Shown: piece after piece, positions 21,246-35,234 of the stretch
How the letters are laid out: each line of letters starts with the position of its first letter
How positions within the stretch are numbered: position 1 is the stretch's first letter
NCBI RefSeq assembly: GCF_963259705.1
Contig: NC_081861.1
Coordinates: 108,406,102-108,470,101 of the forward strand
Reading direction: 5' to 3'
Source of the DNA: Myotis daubentonii
Lineage: Eukaryota; Chordata; Mammalia; Chiroptera; Vespertilionidae
DNA: 64,000 nt
The notes under the pieces: model-generated
Seen by the model: the letters and a program-made list of their open reading frames with translations, nothing else
Databases searched by the model: none
Told to the model about the DNA's origin: nothing
Program-made: the position numbers and the translations under genes

Positions 21246-22659
21246 GGAAGTATTCCATTTATGTGAACAGTGTAGAGGCAGAAATAAATATACAGAATTT
21301 CTCAGTTAGGAGGTAAAGAACCTCTTTCTATCAGTGTTTCTTCCAAACCACTGCCAGAATTACTAACTTACTATTCACTACTAACTTAGAAATATACAGG
21401 AAAGGTATAGTCATTCCTGACATCAAAAAAAGATATCTCCAAGAAATAGTCATAGGAGGAAATCAAGTAATTGAGAGAGCTGAAGTACCCAAGGAACACT
21501 AGCTGAAGTAATTAGATTCAGGCTATTGATTACAGATATATCTGGTCCAAGGTTATCCACACCTTACCCTAATATCAAATACTGTATTGCTAAATGACCA
21601 AATCTAATTTACAGGAGTTTTACATGGTCAGCACAGCTGCAAAGGAAAAGAAAGCTGTTCAATAAGAACATTCAGTGTTTCCAAAAATAGTCAACAGAGG
21701 GGTTCAGTATTAGAATTTAGTGAGAGGGTATAGGAAAGAACTACTGATACCTATGTCTGATACCTCTGAAAATTAAGAAAGCAGAGCCAATGCACAATAT
21801 AGCAAAGAGTGCACAGTCAACGTAGATCTCAAGAAAACCAAATTAAGCAAAAATGAAAAATAAGTTTTAGCTGAAAATAAGTATTCATTTGGTTACATAG
21901 TTCATATTTCTTCTCTCAAAGTTTATACAATACTTTAATGTATAATCACCAAATTAATCACAATGCTATGATCATTTATGTTTCCATTTGCTTTCCTCAA
22001 TGGAGGTTAAAAGAGAAGCACAAAAACAGTATCAGTCTTTAGCATTCATTCATTCACTCATTCATTTCACACATAATAGTGAGTATAGTGGGTGATAGAA
22101 ACCTGCTCTGGTTCTGGAGATATAGTTGTGAGATCCTGCCTTTTTTTACAGGAAACTTAAAAACAATCATACAAAGGGACCTGACTTAGGGGCTGATAGA
22201 GGGTACTGATTTAATCCATGGGAGCAGGAAATAAACTTAGATCTTAGACCTGAGGCATGAGTAGCCCTTAACTACACCAAAGGGGAGAAATGTCAAGTGC
22301 TCCACATAGAAAAATAGGGAAAGAAAAACAATCTAAGGCCACAAGGCAATAAATGTAAATCTTCACAGATTCCTTGACTAATAACCTAATTACACCTAGA
22401 ATAAGCAATGGTTTTAGGTAACCTGATTCCTTAAAAAGAAATATATGCTAGGTATGCCCAAATATGTTTTCAAGGTTTTTCCCTCAAGAAATTATCCCTC
22501 ATTTTACATTAAGTCCTTACAAAATACCTATTACCGGTAGCTCTCTCAAATATTTGATTAGGAATAACAAAGTAGTGTTTGGGTGTTTGGGAAAGATACA
22601 TTAGCCTGAGTTAACTTCAATCCATGCTAGCTTAAGATAAATTTGGTAATTATTAGTGA
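21246..22659. other. intron 9 stretch, nothing firm
   Basis: AT-rich intron. A short ATTCATTCATTCACTCATTC run near 22044 followed by TGGTTCTGGAGATATAGTTG may be the reversed 3' end of an L2. No exon is seen. Confidence 0.45.
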
Positions 22660-23699
22660 CTAGAGGCCCAGTGCACAAAATTTGTGCATGGAGGGGGGGA
22701 TGTTCCCTCAGTCCTGCCTGCATCCTCACTAATTGGGGACCCCTTGGGGGATGTCTGACTGCCGGTTTAGGCCTGATCCTACAGGCAGTCTGACAGCCCT
22801 CTCACAGTCTGGGACTGTTGGCTTCTAACAGCTCACCTGCCTGCCTGTCTGATCGCCCTTAACTGCCTCTGCCTGCCTGCCTGTCTGATTGCCCTTAAAT
22901 GCCTCTGCCTGCTGCCTGATTGCTACTAACTGCCCTCCCCTGCCAGCCTGTTTGCCCCCAACTGCCCTCCCTGCTTGCCTGATCTCGCCCCTAATGGTCC
23001 TCCCCTGCTGGCCTGATCTCGCCCCCAATGGCCCTCCCCTGCAGGCCTGATCTCACCCCCAACTGCCCTCCTCTGCTGGCCAATTTGGTTCTGATTGGTC
23101 AGTTTCTATGCCAATCAGTGTCAAAAGCTCCACCTCCTAGGTAGCCATTGGCTCCCACAGCACCCAGATTTGGTTCTGATTGGTCTGGGTCTATGCCAGT
23201 CAGCACCAGAAGCTCTGCCTCCTAGGCAACCATGGGTTCTTCACAGCACCCACATTTGGTTCCTATTGGTCAGTTCCTATGCCAAGCAACGTCAAAAGCT
23301 CCGCCTCCTTGGCAGTCATTGGTTCTTCACAGCACCCACATTTGGTTCTGATTGGTCAGTTCCTATGCCAGTCAGCGTCTCTGGGCCTATCAACGGGGCC
23401 TGATCAGAAAGGCTGGGCTGTTCAGCAGCCCTGGTGGAGGCCTGGAGAGAAAGGAGGTGCGGCTGCTGGCCAGACTGGGAGAGAGAGGCAACTGCTGATC
23501 AAAAGCTCCCACAGAGGCAACGGATCAAACCCTGCCTCTCTCTTCACGCCTCTCTCTGGCTCTGATTCGCAGACCGCTCAGCAGTCAGTGCTGGGGGCAC
23601 CGTGCCTGCAGCAGAAGTGCTGACTACAGGACTGACTTCCGGTTGGTTGAGCCTAGGTTGTTACTGGCCGATATGACCCAGGGTTTTTATATATTAGGA
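22660..23699 (-). mobile_element. Hel-14: 1.04-kb Helitron with two repeat arrays
   Basis: Begins CTAGAGGCCCAGTGCACAAA and TTTGTGCATGG after A22659, and ends GGGTTTTTATATATTAGGA before T23700. The 22830-23075 part has about five reversed units of the GCAGTTAGGGGTGATCAGGC repeat. The 23083-23385 part has an 86-bp promoter-like repeat, listed separately. There is no Rep or helicase coding. Confidence 0.93.
23083..23385 (+). repeat. 86-bp tandem repeat with CCAAT-box words
   Basis: Units start at 23083, 23168, 23254 and 23340 (85, 86, 86 bp and a partial). Each begins ATTTGGTTCTGATTGGTC; units carry variants of TATGCCAATCAG, a GCTCCGCCTCC block and GCCATTGG. So each unit has one to three CCAAT-type words in both directions and a GC-box-like word. 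Confidence 0.93.
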
Positions 23700-25599
23700 T
23701 GGTATGAATTTATAATTTTCAAGTATTGTCTCTCAAATAAAACTTATGAAGATCACTTAAACAATTCAGTATAGTGAGAATATTGTAGATATCATGAACA
23801 TTACAAATGCAGGTAAAATTTTTAAAACTGACCTACTATTAAAGAAATAATTGTCATGGCTTGGAATAAATTTCCAATAAGAAAATCATATCTAGAATCC
23901 AAAATGTCTGTATCTTAAACAATCAATATGAATAAGAAAAATATATTCATTAGAAAACTGGAGTTCTAATAAAATGATTTAATAAATAGCATACATAGAC
24001 ATTTTGTTATTCCATTTATACCCATAAAAGTAGACACATACAGTTGTTAATTTTTAAAAATTTTCTAACTGGGACTGAATATTACCCAGTATGCAAGTAA
24101 GGCCTACATTTGGGCATATAAAACACTTGAAGATAATTTATTTCTAAATGTTGAGAAAAAACTAAGTACTTTCTAGGTACTTTCAGTTAGTTCAATGAAA
24201 GCATGGCATATCTGGGAGGAGACTTGGGGAATCCACCTAACCCATCTTACAGATAAAATACTGGCTTAGAGTGACTTGTCCACTGTCATTCATGGCAGTA
24301 ATGAAGTTTCAGGTCTTCTCTCATTCAAGGGCTACCTGACCATACATGCCTTAAGAGATGTTAGATAGTTGTTATGTTCGAGGTCTTTCTATGAAGTTAT
24401 AAAAGAAATGTTAAATCACTAGCATTCTGTCTGCTATTTAAAAATCAGACTTAATGCCAGTAGATCTGGAAGGTTCACCTTGATGTGGTCTTAGAATGAA
24501 TTAAGACACAGAGACCCCAGTCCATCATGAAACACAGTACCATAGGCTTGATCCCGAACTCTACTTTACAGATCAGTGTTTCTCAGTGTCGTCTAAAGAG
24601 CAACTACATTAGATTAACTTGGCCTGTACCTTAAAACTGCAAATGCCCTGGCTGTACTCTAAGCACATTATCCAATTTCACTCCCCAAGGGTGAGGTTCA
24701 AAAATCCACATGGTGTTTTTTACAAGTTTATCTGGTGATCCTACAGCACATTAAAATTTGAAAACTACCCAACTTTGTTTTTTAAACCCTCAGCTCTCAT
24801 CCATCTGTTGCAACTGAAATCTGTAGCAGAGCACAAAGTAGAGTTATAATGTTCACAGCTTATAATAAAAATGAAGTAAAAATTGAGGTAAATGTAGCCT
24901 TTGTTCAACAAATGCTATTACTGTACTAACGCATCCATTTTTTTTTTTTTAAGACAAACAAGATTCATGCAAATTCATGTCACTAAGAGTAACATGTGGG
25001 ACTGGAATGGTGCCCAAAAAAAGGTACAAGGATCTAAGTAAATAAACACTAAACAAGCAATTCATTATCTGGCTTTCCATCATGGGGCACATACTCATGC
25101 TTCAAAATGAAAACATAAAGAAAAATGACCTCTAAAAGCTATAAAGACAACTATTCCTTCATGAATTTCCACAGAGCTCTTCCTGAGCCAATATATGAAT
25201 ATCCTAGGCTTTCAGGGACAGACTTTTTCATGTTTAATTTATGTAGTACCTTTTTGTTAATGTGCTAAAAGTATTTTAAAACCCTTTAGATCATGTGTCT
25301 ATTTTATGTTACACTTATTTTTCTAAAGCAAATTCACTATCTAAAAATTACATGTTCTAGAGTTGACTTTTTTCTCCACCATATCTTAAAATACTAGTTA
25401 GTTCACTCTAGTCTATATGAAGATAAACTTTTTATGCTGCTTAGACTACAGACAATTGTTGTAACATGAAAAAAAAAACAACAACACCAGTTTTAAACTT
25501 AACATGTTTGTTCAAGATATTAAGGTATTTTCTGGATGAACAATTACTTTCTTTATTTCTGTTTATAAAATGTATTGAGGTAACAATGGTTAATAAGAC
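23700..25599. other. intron 9 stretch with two old repeat remnants
   Basis: A MIR fragment lies near 24210-24330 (ATCTTACAGATAAAATACTG, TAGAGTGACTTGTCC). A MER5-like hAT remnant lies near 24580-24770 (CAGTGTTTCTCAGTGTCG at one end, GCACATTAAAATTTGAAAAC at the other). The remainder is AT-rich and unassigned. Confidence 0.45.
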
Positions 25600-26239
25600 C
25601 AAAGTACTGCAGAGGCCACTGTTCCTTTGATAAGTCCTTCCACCACAGAGCCCACAGGCAGGAGCCATATCTGAGACTCCATCAACTTGGCTCACGCTTT
25701 TTGTCCTGCCCTGGTAACCCCCGAGGCCTGCTCCAGCCAATATTTAGGCCCACCCAAGGTGTCTCCAGTGGCTTTTCCATAGGAATGGCCTGTCATGGCT
25801 CATGTTTCATATTTTCCTAAAATCTCTCAAACGAGCAGCATTTGGCTTCAGCACAACCCATGCCTCTTGTTAAGTGGCCACTCCTGGGCACTTTCAAGCC
25901 AAGCACAAGTAGCAACCATCTATATATCACTTTGTAGCTCATGCTGGGGAGCCCTGGGCAGAACACAGGCAGTGGCTGACCTTGGCGTGTACCTTCCAGG
26001 AGTCCCCAGAGACAGTACACCCAGTGGACAGTTTCAGACCACATAGAAGCACCATCCAACTACCTCCACAAGTGATACACTCAAGGGATGGACTCGGCGG
26101 GTACCAGAACCCTGCTAAAGCAGTCCTGCTCTGTGGGTTGGGTCCCTGCAAAGCTAATCCTCCACAATGGTAGGAGTTTGGTAGTTGCAGTCAGTCCTTG
26201 CAGCTGATCAGCTTGGGGTAAATCCCTCTCATTGATGTG
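25600..26239. other. unassigned GC-richer block next to L1
   Basis: About 640 bp, GC-richer than its surroundings, directly before L1 ORF2 sequence. It may be the 5' region of an old L1 or an LTR, but I recognise no defining motif. ORFs on both strands (up to 99 codons) have no known domain. Confidence 0.35.
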
Positions 26240-27010
26240 CCAACAGCAATCAAGGCTCAACAAGAGGAGAGTGTAAGACCTATCAATAGTGAGGAAATTG
26301 AAACAATCATCAAAAAGCTCCCAACAAATAAAAGTTAAGGACCAGATGGCTTCACTAGTGAATTCTACCAAACAGTCAAAGATTTGATACCTATTTTTTG
26401 TTCAAACTTTTCCAAAATATTGAAGAAGAGGCAGTACTTCCTAACACATTTTATAAGACCAACATAATCCTGATACCAAAACCCAGCAAGGATAACACAC
26501 ATACACACAAAAACTGCAGACCAATATCTCTGATGAATACAGATGCAAAAACCCTAAACAAAATATTATCAAATTGAATACAACAACACTTTAAAAATAA
26601 TATATCATGATCAAGTAAGGTTCACTGCAGAGGCACAAGAATGGTATATGCAAATCCATCAATGTAATACACCACATTAACACAACAAAGGATAAAAAAA
26701 TCATACAACTGTATCAATAGATGCAGAAAAAGAATTTGATAAGATAGAACATCCATTTATGATTAAAACACTCAATAAAATGGGTACAGAAGGAAAGTGC
26801 CTCAACAAAATAAAGGCAGTATATGACAAATCCTCAGCTAATATCATACTCAATGGGGAAAAACTGAAAGCTTTTCCTCTAAGATCAGGAACAAGACAGG
26901 GATGTCTTCTCTCACCATTGTTATTCAACGTAGCACTGGATGTCCTAGCCAGAGTAATCAGGCAAGAGAAAAAAATAAAAGGCATCCAAAATGGGAATGA
27001 AGAACAATTT
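26240..27010 (+). mobile_element. L1 ORF2 fragment (reverse transcriptase part)
   Basis: The RT core is readable with several stops and frameshifts: [11 protein letters not shown] near 26343, then [20 protein letters not shown] near 26715-26770, and [16 protein letters not shown] near 26885-26930. The sequence stops before the catalytic ADD box. Both ends are missing, so this is a dead fragment. Confidence 0.88.
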
Positions 27011-29040
<2,030 letters not shown>

Positions 29041-29545
29041 GAAGGTTGTGGTAGGCTGAATAATGCCATCACCAATGATGTTCACATTCTAATCTCTGAA
29101 ACCTGTGGATATGTTCCTTTACAAAGCAAGAGAAACCAAATTAAGTATCTTGAGAAGGAAATTAACCTGATTATCCCAGCAGATGCAATGTAGAAAATTA
29201 ACTTTCTAGAGAAAGGGAAATTAACTCGATTATCCCAGTGGAAGCAATGTCATTAGAAAGATACTTAAAAAGGAAACAGGGTGCTCAAAGTCAGAGAAGC
29301 TCTAAAGATGGAAGCAGAGATTAATCTGATACCATTGCTGGAAGGGGGTAACAAGGCAAGGAATGCAGGCAGCCTTTAAGAGCTAGAAAAGGCAAGAACC
29401 AGATTCTCCCTTAAAGCCCCAAGAGGAATGCAGCCCTACCTACCCAATTTAGACCTCTGACCCTAGAACTATAACAAATTCATTTTGTTTTAAGCTACTA
29501 AGTTTGTGGAAATTTGTTACGTGAGCAATAGCACACTAATAAAAG
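29041..29545 (+). mobile_element. LTR of an old ERVL-MaLR element (MLT1-like)
   Basis: GTGGTAGGCTGAATAATG, AACCTGTGGATATGTTCCTT, GGAATGCAGGCAGCCTTTAA and TTTTAAGCTACTAAGTTTGT then GG follow the conserved order of MLT1-type LTRs. A segment of about 70 bp (GAAATTAACCTGATTATCCC) is duplicated in tandem (29158 and 29216). No internal retroviral sequence is attached. Confidence 0.75.
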
Positions 29546-29559
29546 ATGCATAAGTATAC

Positions 29560-29815
29560 GGACATGAATGATCATGACAGCAGTGGAATTGCAGACCAGT
29601 GGAGAAAAGAATGGACTACTGGAAAACTGGTTTTGAGACAATATAGAGAAAATAATTATATCCCTTTTTACACCATATTCAGAATCAAATCCAGGTAGAT
29701 GACAGGCATAAGTATAAAAGGGGAAACTTCTAGAAAAAAATATGCAGATATATTTTGGGGCTCAACAAAAATATTTCTTTAAAAAGACACAAAAATAAAA
29801 ATCATTAAAAAAATA
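29560..29815 (+). mobile_element. old L1 ORF2 C-terminal fragment
   Basis: ACTGGAAAACTGGTTTTGAG, TCAAATCCAGGTAGATGACA and AACTTCTAGAAAAAAATATG match the part of L1 ORF2 downstream of RT. It ends in an A-rich run at which the next L1 begins. Confidence 0.6.
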
Positions 29816-29824
29816 GAAAAAAAA

Positions 29825-32800
29825 ATGGCCCAGATTCCACAATGGTGGCAGAGTAAGTGACAGCTACAGTGACATGCTCCTAGGCCCAAACTAGAATTAC
29901 AACTAAAATACAGAAAAACCATCCTGAATGATCAACTGATTACTAGCTGGAGAGAACCACTATAACCAAGGACAGAAAGTGGAGACCACATAGAGACTGG
30001 TAGGAAGTGTGGAGGTGCAGAAGGCTGGCCGAGCTCTCACAGGCAGCAGCTTAAGTTCCAGAGGGATATCTCAGCTGTGGGGGTTTCTACTAAGAATTCT
30101 TGGGTCTAAACCCCAAGGTGGGCTCCAAGCCCAGAGCATCAGAACTGAGAAAGTTGCCTACAGAACATCTGGCTGTGAAAAGCAGCAGGGGTGCTGTGTG
30201 CCAGGGAGAGATGACTCGAAATGCAGCCACTCACCTTGGGCTTTGGCAGAAGGAGGGCAAAGGAAGGGCAGAGTAGACTGGAGCAGTGTGAGCAGAAGCC
30301 AGGGTTGGGGCTGCTAGGGTTAAACTTGGAAGGCAGATACCCTGGTTTCCTGTGCTGAGTCATTCCCTCATACATTAGAAAAAAAATATTTCTCCAGTGG
30401 ACCTTTAACTATCCAGGTGGCTTTTGCCTGGGGGCGGGGAGGGGGGCACAATTTCCCAACCCTATTGGAAAAACCCTTTCCCCACTCTGTGGCATTTCAA
30501 AGGCCCCTTAAAAGACTGAGGATAACAATCATCCTGCAGGGAGAAGCTACAGCTCCATCCTGTTGGAAAAACCTCTCCTTCTAGCCTATGGTCCATAGCC
30601 GAGGCTATTCAAGACTGAATAACAATCAGACTGCAGGTACAGATGGATCTCTGGAGGCTATGAGTCTCTGGCTGGGGCTACAAAGAGAAGACCTTGGTGA
30701 ACAACTTGGTTCTTTCCAAAGGCACTCAGCCCCAGCAGAAGGAGCTACAAGATGTGGATTGTTGATACCTTCAAACAGGGTACTCAGAGCCAGTTATAAA
30801 CAGCATCTGATGTTGTCCTAGACTAGAAATTGGGAGTCGTAGTAGATTTACCTAATACATAACGCAAAAACCCAAACAGGCAGCCAAAATAGGGAGACAA
30901 AAAAACAAGCTCCAAATGAAAGAACAAGAGAATTCTCCAGAAGAGATAAATGAAATAAAGATAAGAAATTTATCAAACATAGGGTTCAGAATAATGATGG
31001 CAAGGATGCCCAACAGCATGAAAAAAGATATAGTAACTATGAATAATTATATAGCACTAATGAAGAACACAGTGGAAGTAATACACCGCAGATTAGGGGA
31101 AACTGAGGATCAGATCAGTGAATTAGAAGACAGGGTAGAAAAAAATCACTCAGTCAGAGAACCAAAAAGAAAAACAATTAAAAAACAGGAGGACAGCTTA
31201 AGGGAGCTGTGGGATAACATGAAATGTAACAATATCCTCAGAATAGGTGCCAGAAGGGTAAGAAAATGAGCAAGTGATAGAGAATGTGTTTGAAAAAAAT
31301 AATGCCAGAAAACTTCCCTGACATGGTAAAGGAAAAAGTCACACAAGTTCAGGAGGCACAGAGTCCCAAGCAAGAAGAACCCAAACAGGCCCACGCCCAA
31401 ACACATCATAATTAAAATGCCAAAAATTAAAGACAAAGAGAGAATCTTAAAGGAAACAAGAGAAAAGCAACCTGTTACCTAGAAAGGCGCTCCCATAAGG
31501 CTGTCAGCTGATTTCTCACCAGGAACTCAACAGGCCAGAAGGGACTGGCATGAAATATTCAAGGTAATGAAAAGCAAGGATCTGAAACCAAGATTACTTT
31601 ATCCAAGAAAGCCATCATTCAAAATAGATGGTGAAATAAAAAGCTTGCCAGACAAAAAAAAAGGTTAAATAAGTTTATTGCCACCAAACCAGCACTGTAA
31701 GCAATGCTAAAGGAACTGCTGTAATAATAATAAGAAATAGATAGAAATATAGGCATAAAGAATTAAAATGGCAATAAATACCTGTCAATAACAATATTAA
31801 ATGTAAACAGATTAAATGCTTCAATCAAAGACATGGAGTGGATGAATGAATATGAAAACATGACCCAAATATATGCTAAAGAGACCCACCTCAAAACAAA
31901 AGACTCACACAGGATGAGAGTGAAGGGATGGAAAAAAAAATTCCATGCAAATGGAAACAAACAAAAACCTGGCATAGCAATACTCATATCTGACAAAATA
32001 GACTCAAAATGAAGGCCAATACAGGAGACAATAAAGGTCACTACAACATACTAAAGGGATCTATCCAACAAGAGGATATAACCCTGGTAAACATATATGC
32101 ACCAAATTTAGGAGCACCTAAATACATAAAAAACAACAACAACAAAACAAACAAAACAAAACAAAACTTCTGGAGGACTTTAAGGGAGAAATCGACAGCA
32201 GTACAGTCATAGTATGGGACTTCAACAACCCAGTGACTTCATTGGATAGACCTTCCAAATAAAAAATCAACAAGGAAACAGTGACTCTAAATGACACACT
32301 GGATCAGATGTATTTAATTGACATTTATAGAACATTTCACCTCAAAACTGCAAAATATACTTTCTTCTCAAGTTCACATAGGTCATTCTCAAAGATAGAC
32401 CACATGCTAGAACACAAAACAAGTCTCTACATGTTCAAGAAGATTAAAATGATATGAAGTATCTTCTCAGATTACAATGGAATGAAATTAAAAATTGACT
32501 ATAATAAAAACACTCATTTACACCATGGAATGCTATGCAGCAGTAAAAAAGAAGGATCTCTTACCCTTTGTGACAGCATGGAGGGACCTGTAGAGTGTTA
32601 TGCTAAGTGTAATAAGCCAGTGAGAGAAAGACAAGTATCACATGATCTCACTCATATGTGGAATCTAATGAACAAAATAAACTGATGAACAAAAGAGATA
32701 CAAAGACATAGAAGCATAGAACAGACTGTCGAATCTCAGAGGGAAGGCAGGGGTGGGTGGATGAGTGGGAAGAGATCAACCAAAGAACTCGTATGCATAT

Positions 32801-32945
32801 ATGCATAACCCATGGACACAGGCAATAGTGTAGTGAAGAACTGGGGTGGGGAGTGGGTGAAGGCTACAAGGGATTAATGGGGGAAAGAGGGGGACATGTA
32901 ATATTATCAACAATAAAGATTATAAAAAGGAAAATAGTAAAATAA
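29825..32945 (+). mobile_element. L1 with 5' UTR but lacking most of ORF2
   Basis: The 5' UTR starts near 29835 (CCACAATGGTGGCAGAGTAA) and runs to about 30880. Broken ORF1 follows (30916 to about 31720; coiled coil QISELEDRVEKN, later HIIIKMPKIKDKERILKETR), then an endonuclease part of ORF2 (near 31770-32515; INIYAPN-like VNIYAPNLGAPKYIK). At about 32517 the sequence jumps straight to the ORF2 C-terminus (CACCATGGAATGCTATGCAG) and the 3' UTR with ACAATAAAGATT near 32917. The whole RT domain is absent. Confidence 0.88.
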
Positions 32946-32959
32946 AATATCAAAAGGTA

Positions 32960-32997
32960 ATAAATGAATGAATGAATAAATAAATAAATAAATAAAA
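32960..32997. repeat. AATG/AATA microsatellite
   Basis: AATGAATGAATGAATAAATA then AATAAATAAATAAA grew from the A-rich tail of the preceding L1. Confidence 0.9.
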
Positions 32998-33245
32998 GGG
33001 TACTTTTTAGGGAAAATTTTTGAGAAAATGGAATACTGTGAATTTATAAATATCTGGACAACAAAGAAAGTGAAAAGAAAAGCCACAGGCTAGGAATGAT
33101 ATATACAAATATCTTAAAAATAGTTTTTTAAAATATCAGTTTGAATAGCAATTTGGAAGTATCAAGTAAAGTTGAAGATGTACACATCTACAGTGCAGCA
33201 ATTCTACTGATAGGGATAACTATTACAAAACCTATTATACATATA

Positions 33246-33868
33246 CTAGAGGCTCGGTGCATGAAATCCGTGCACTCGGGCGTCTCTAAGTCCAGCCTGT
33301 GCCCTCTCACAGTCTGGGAGCCCTAGGGGGATGTCCAACTGACAGCAGCAGTTGGACATCCTTAGTGCTGCCACTGAGGCAGGAGAGGCTCCCGCCACTG
33401 CCGCTGCACTCACCAGCCATGAGCCCAGCTTCTGGCTGAGCAGTGCTACCCCTGTGGAATCAGGCCAAAACTGGTTCTGTGACATCCCCTGAGGGATCCA
33501 AGATTGCAAGAAGGTGCAGGCCAGAATGAGGGACCCCATCGGTGCATGATCAAGGCTGGGGAGAGATGTGGGAGGTTGGCCAACCAGGGAGGGACCGCAG
33601 GAGGGCTCCAGGGCATGTCCAGCCCGTCTTGCTCAGTACTGATCTGCCGGATCCCAGCAGCAAGCTAACCTACCAGTTGGAGCGCCTGCCCCCTGGTGGT
33701 CAGTGCACATCATAGCAACTGGTCGACTGTCTGCCCCCTGGTGGTCAGTGCATGTCATAGTGAGCAGTTGAGTAGCCTTAGCATATCATTAGCATATTAT
33801 GCTTTGATTGGTTGAATGGTTGACCAGTCGACTGGACACTTAGCATATTAGGCTTTTATTATATAGGA
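33246..33868 (-). mobile_element. Hel-15: Helitron with two CTCF-like motifs
   Basis: Starts CTAGAGGCTCGGTGCATGAA after A33245, and ends GCATATTAGGCTTTTATTAT then ATAGGA before T33869. CTGCCCCCTGGTGGTCA occurs at 33686-33702 (with a C before it) and 33731-33747. The terminal part repeats TAGCATAT three times. An internal short hairpin, GATGTCCAACTGACAGCAGC then AGTTGGACATC, is at 33332-33362. Confidence 0.94.
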
Positions 33869-33914
33869 TACCAGAAATTGGTATAAAAATATTTGTTGCT
33901 ACATTTCTTTTAGA

Positions 33915-34145
33915 CAGCATAGCATAATTTTTATGAGGAAAGATTCTGGCTGCTTGAGTTCATGTCCTAGGTGTTCCACCTTTAACAAGGTACTTAGCTC
34001 TCTGTAGCCCATTTTCTCATCTGTAAGATGAGAATGATAGAATTTATCTCATAGAAGATTCTTCTGGGGATTAAATGAGTTAATATTTATAAAGAAGATA
34101 AACAGTGCCTGGCACAAAATAAGAATTACATAAGCATCTGTTAAC
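33915..34145 (+). repeat. MIR SINE, near full length
   Basis: GATTCTGGCTGCTTGAGTTC, CCATTTTCTCATCTGTAAGA, TTAAATGAGTTAATATTTAT and ACAGTGCCTGGCACAAAATA are the MIR core and 3' end in order. Confidence 0.88.
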
Positions 34146-34146
34146 A

Positions 34147-35000
34147 AATATCCATCAATAGGAAAGTGGACAAAATAAAGTGTGCTATGTTTATATGTGT
34201 AATGAAGAATTTAACCTGGTCCAAAAAGAGGTCTTGCATTGGTCCTCAGCTTCTGGAAAGTCAACTCTAACTCCTAGAAATGCCAAGTCTGAAAGGAGTG
34301 CCTTGGGTCATCAGACAGTCTAATAAAATGACCACACTAGACAGTTTTAGGATGGGGTCTAGCCATTCCAGAAAAACTAACAGTGTGATTTAGATTGGAG
34401 GCTTTGGGTCATGTGGTATCATCAGTCAATTTCCAGTGAAGATGGAGACTGAGATCAGTGCCCATGGGCCATCAGTCATGCCTGAGTGATGGAATTCAAA
34501 TAAAAACTCTGAACACTGAAGTTCAGGCGAACGTCCCTGGTTGGCCATGCTCTGTGCATACTATTACACATCAATACCAGAAGGGTAACACTGTCCTGAA
34601 TACAAGGGGAGAGAAAAAGTGGAATCTCCACTTCTAGAACACCCCTATACTCCATCCAATGCACTTGTTCCCTTGACTGTTTTCAATCAATACCCATTCC
34701 CTGTAATAAAGCATAACTGTAAGTGTAACAGCCTTTACTGAGTCCTTGTTCTTCTAATGAGCTACTGAACCTGAGAGGGTTTTGGGGAATTCCCCACACT
34801 TGCAGTTGGTGTCAGAAGTGAGGGCAGATTTCTTGCAACTGCACCCCATAACTGTACAATTGATTTAACCTCTCACATTGTACAATGGGATACTGTAAGC
34901 AATTTAAATGAATGAATTACAGCCCAATCTATCAACATGAATAATTGGCAAAATCACAAAAAATTGAATGATAAAGCAAGCTAGAGAAGAATATGTCCAG
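34147..35000 (+). mobile_element. old L1 3' fragment split by an LTR
   Basis: Left part 34147-34215 (ATATCCATCAATAGGAAAGT) and right part about 34876-35000 (ACAATGGGATACTGTAAGCA, then ATCAACATGAATAATTGG) match adjacent pieces of L1 ORF2 near its 3' end. The LTR at 34216-34875 lies between them. Confidence 0.6.
34216..34875 (+). mobile_element. ERVL-type LTR with a remnant primer binding site
   Basis: An AATAAA signal is at 34705-34710, and the LTR end (near 34804) is followed by TTGGTGTCAGAAGTGAGG (34806-34823), which resembles a tRNA-Leu type primer site typical of ERVL. The sequence 20-120 bases upstream (TACTGAGTCCTTGTTCTTCT, CTGAACCTGAGAGGGT) is also LTR-like. Only about 50 bp of possible internal sequence remains; no gag, pol or env is present. 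It is an old, non-coding endogenous retrovirus relic. Confidence 0.65.
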
Positions 35001-35234
35001 GGTAGCAATTTTCAACCTTTTTCATTTCATGGCACATATAAACTAATTACTGAAATTTCGTGACACACCAAGAAATATATTTTTTTGCCAATCTGACCAA
35101 AATAGGTATAATTTTGATTCATTCACATTGGATGACTATTGTTGTATTGGCTGTTGTCATTTTTTTCTTTGACAATCTAAGGCAAAAGAGGACAGTGCCC
35201 TTGATTAAATATTCAGGTTATGGCATGTTTGAAA

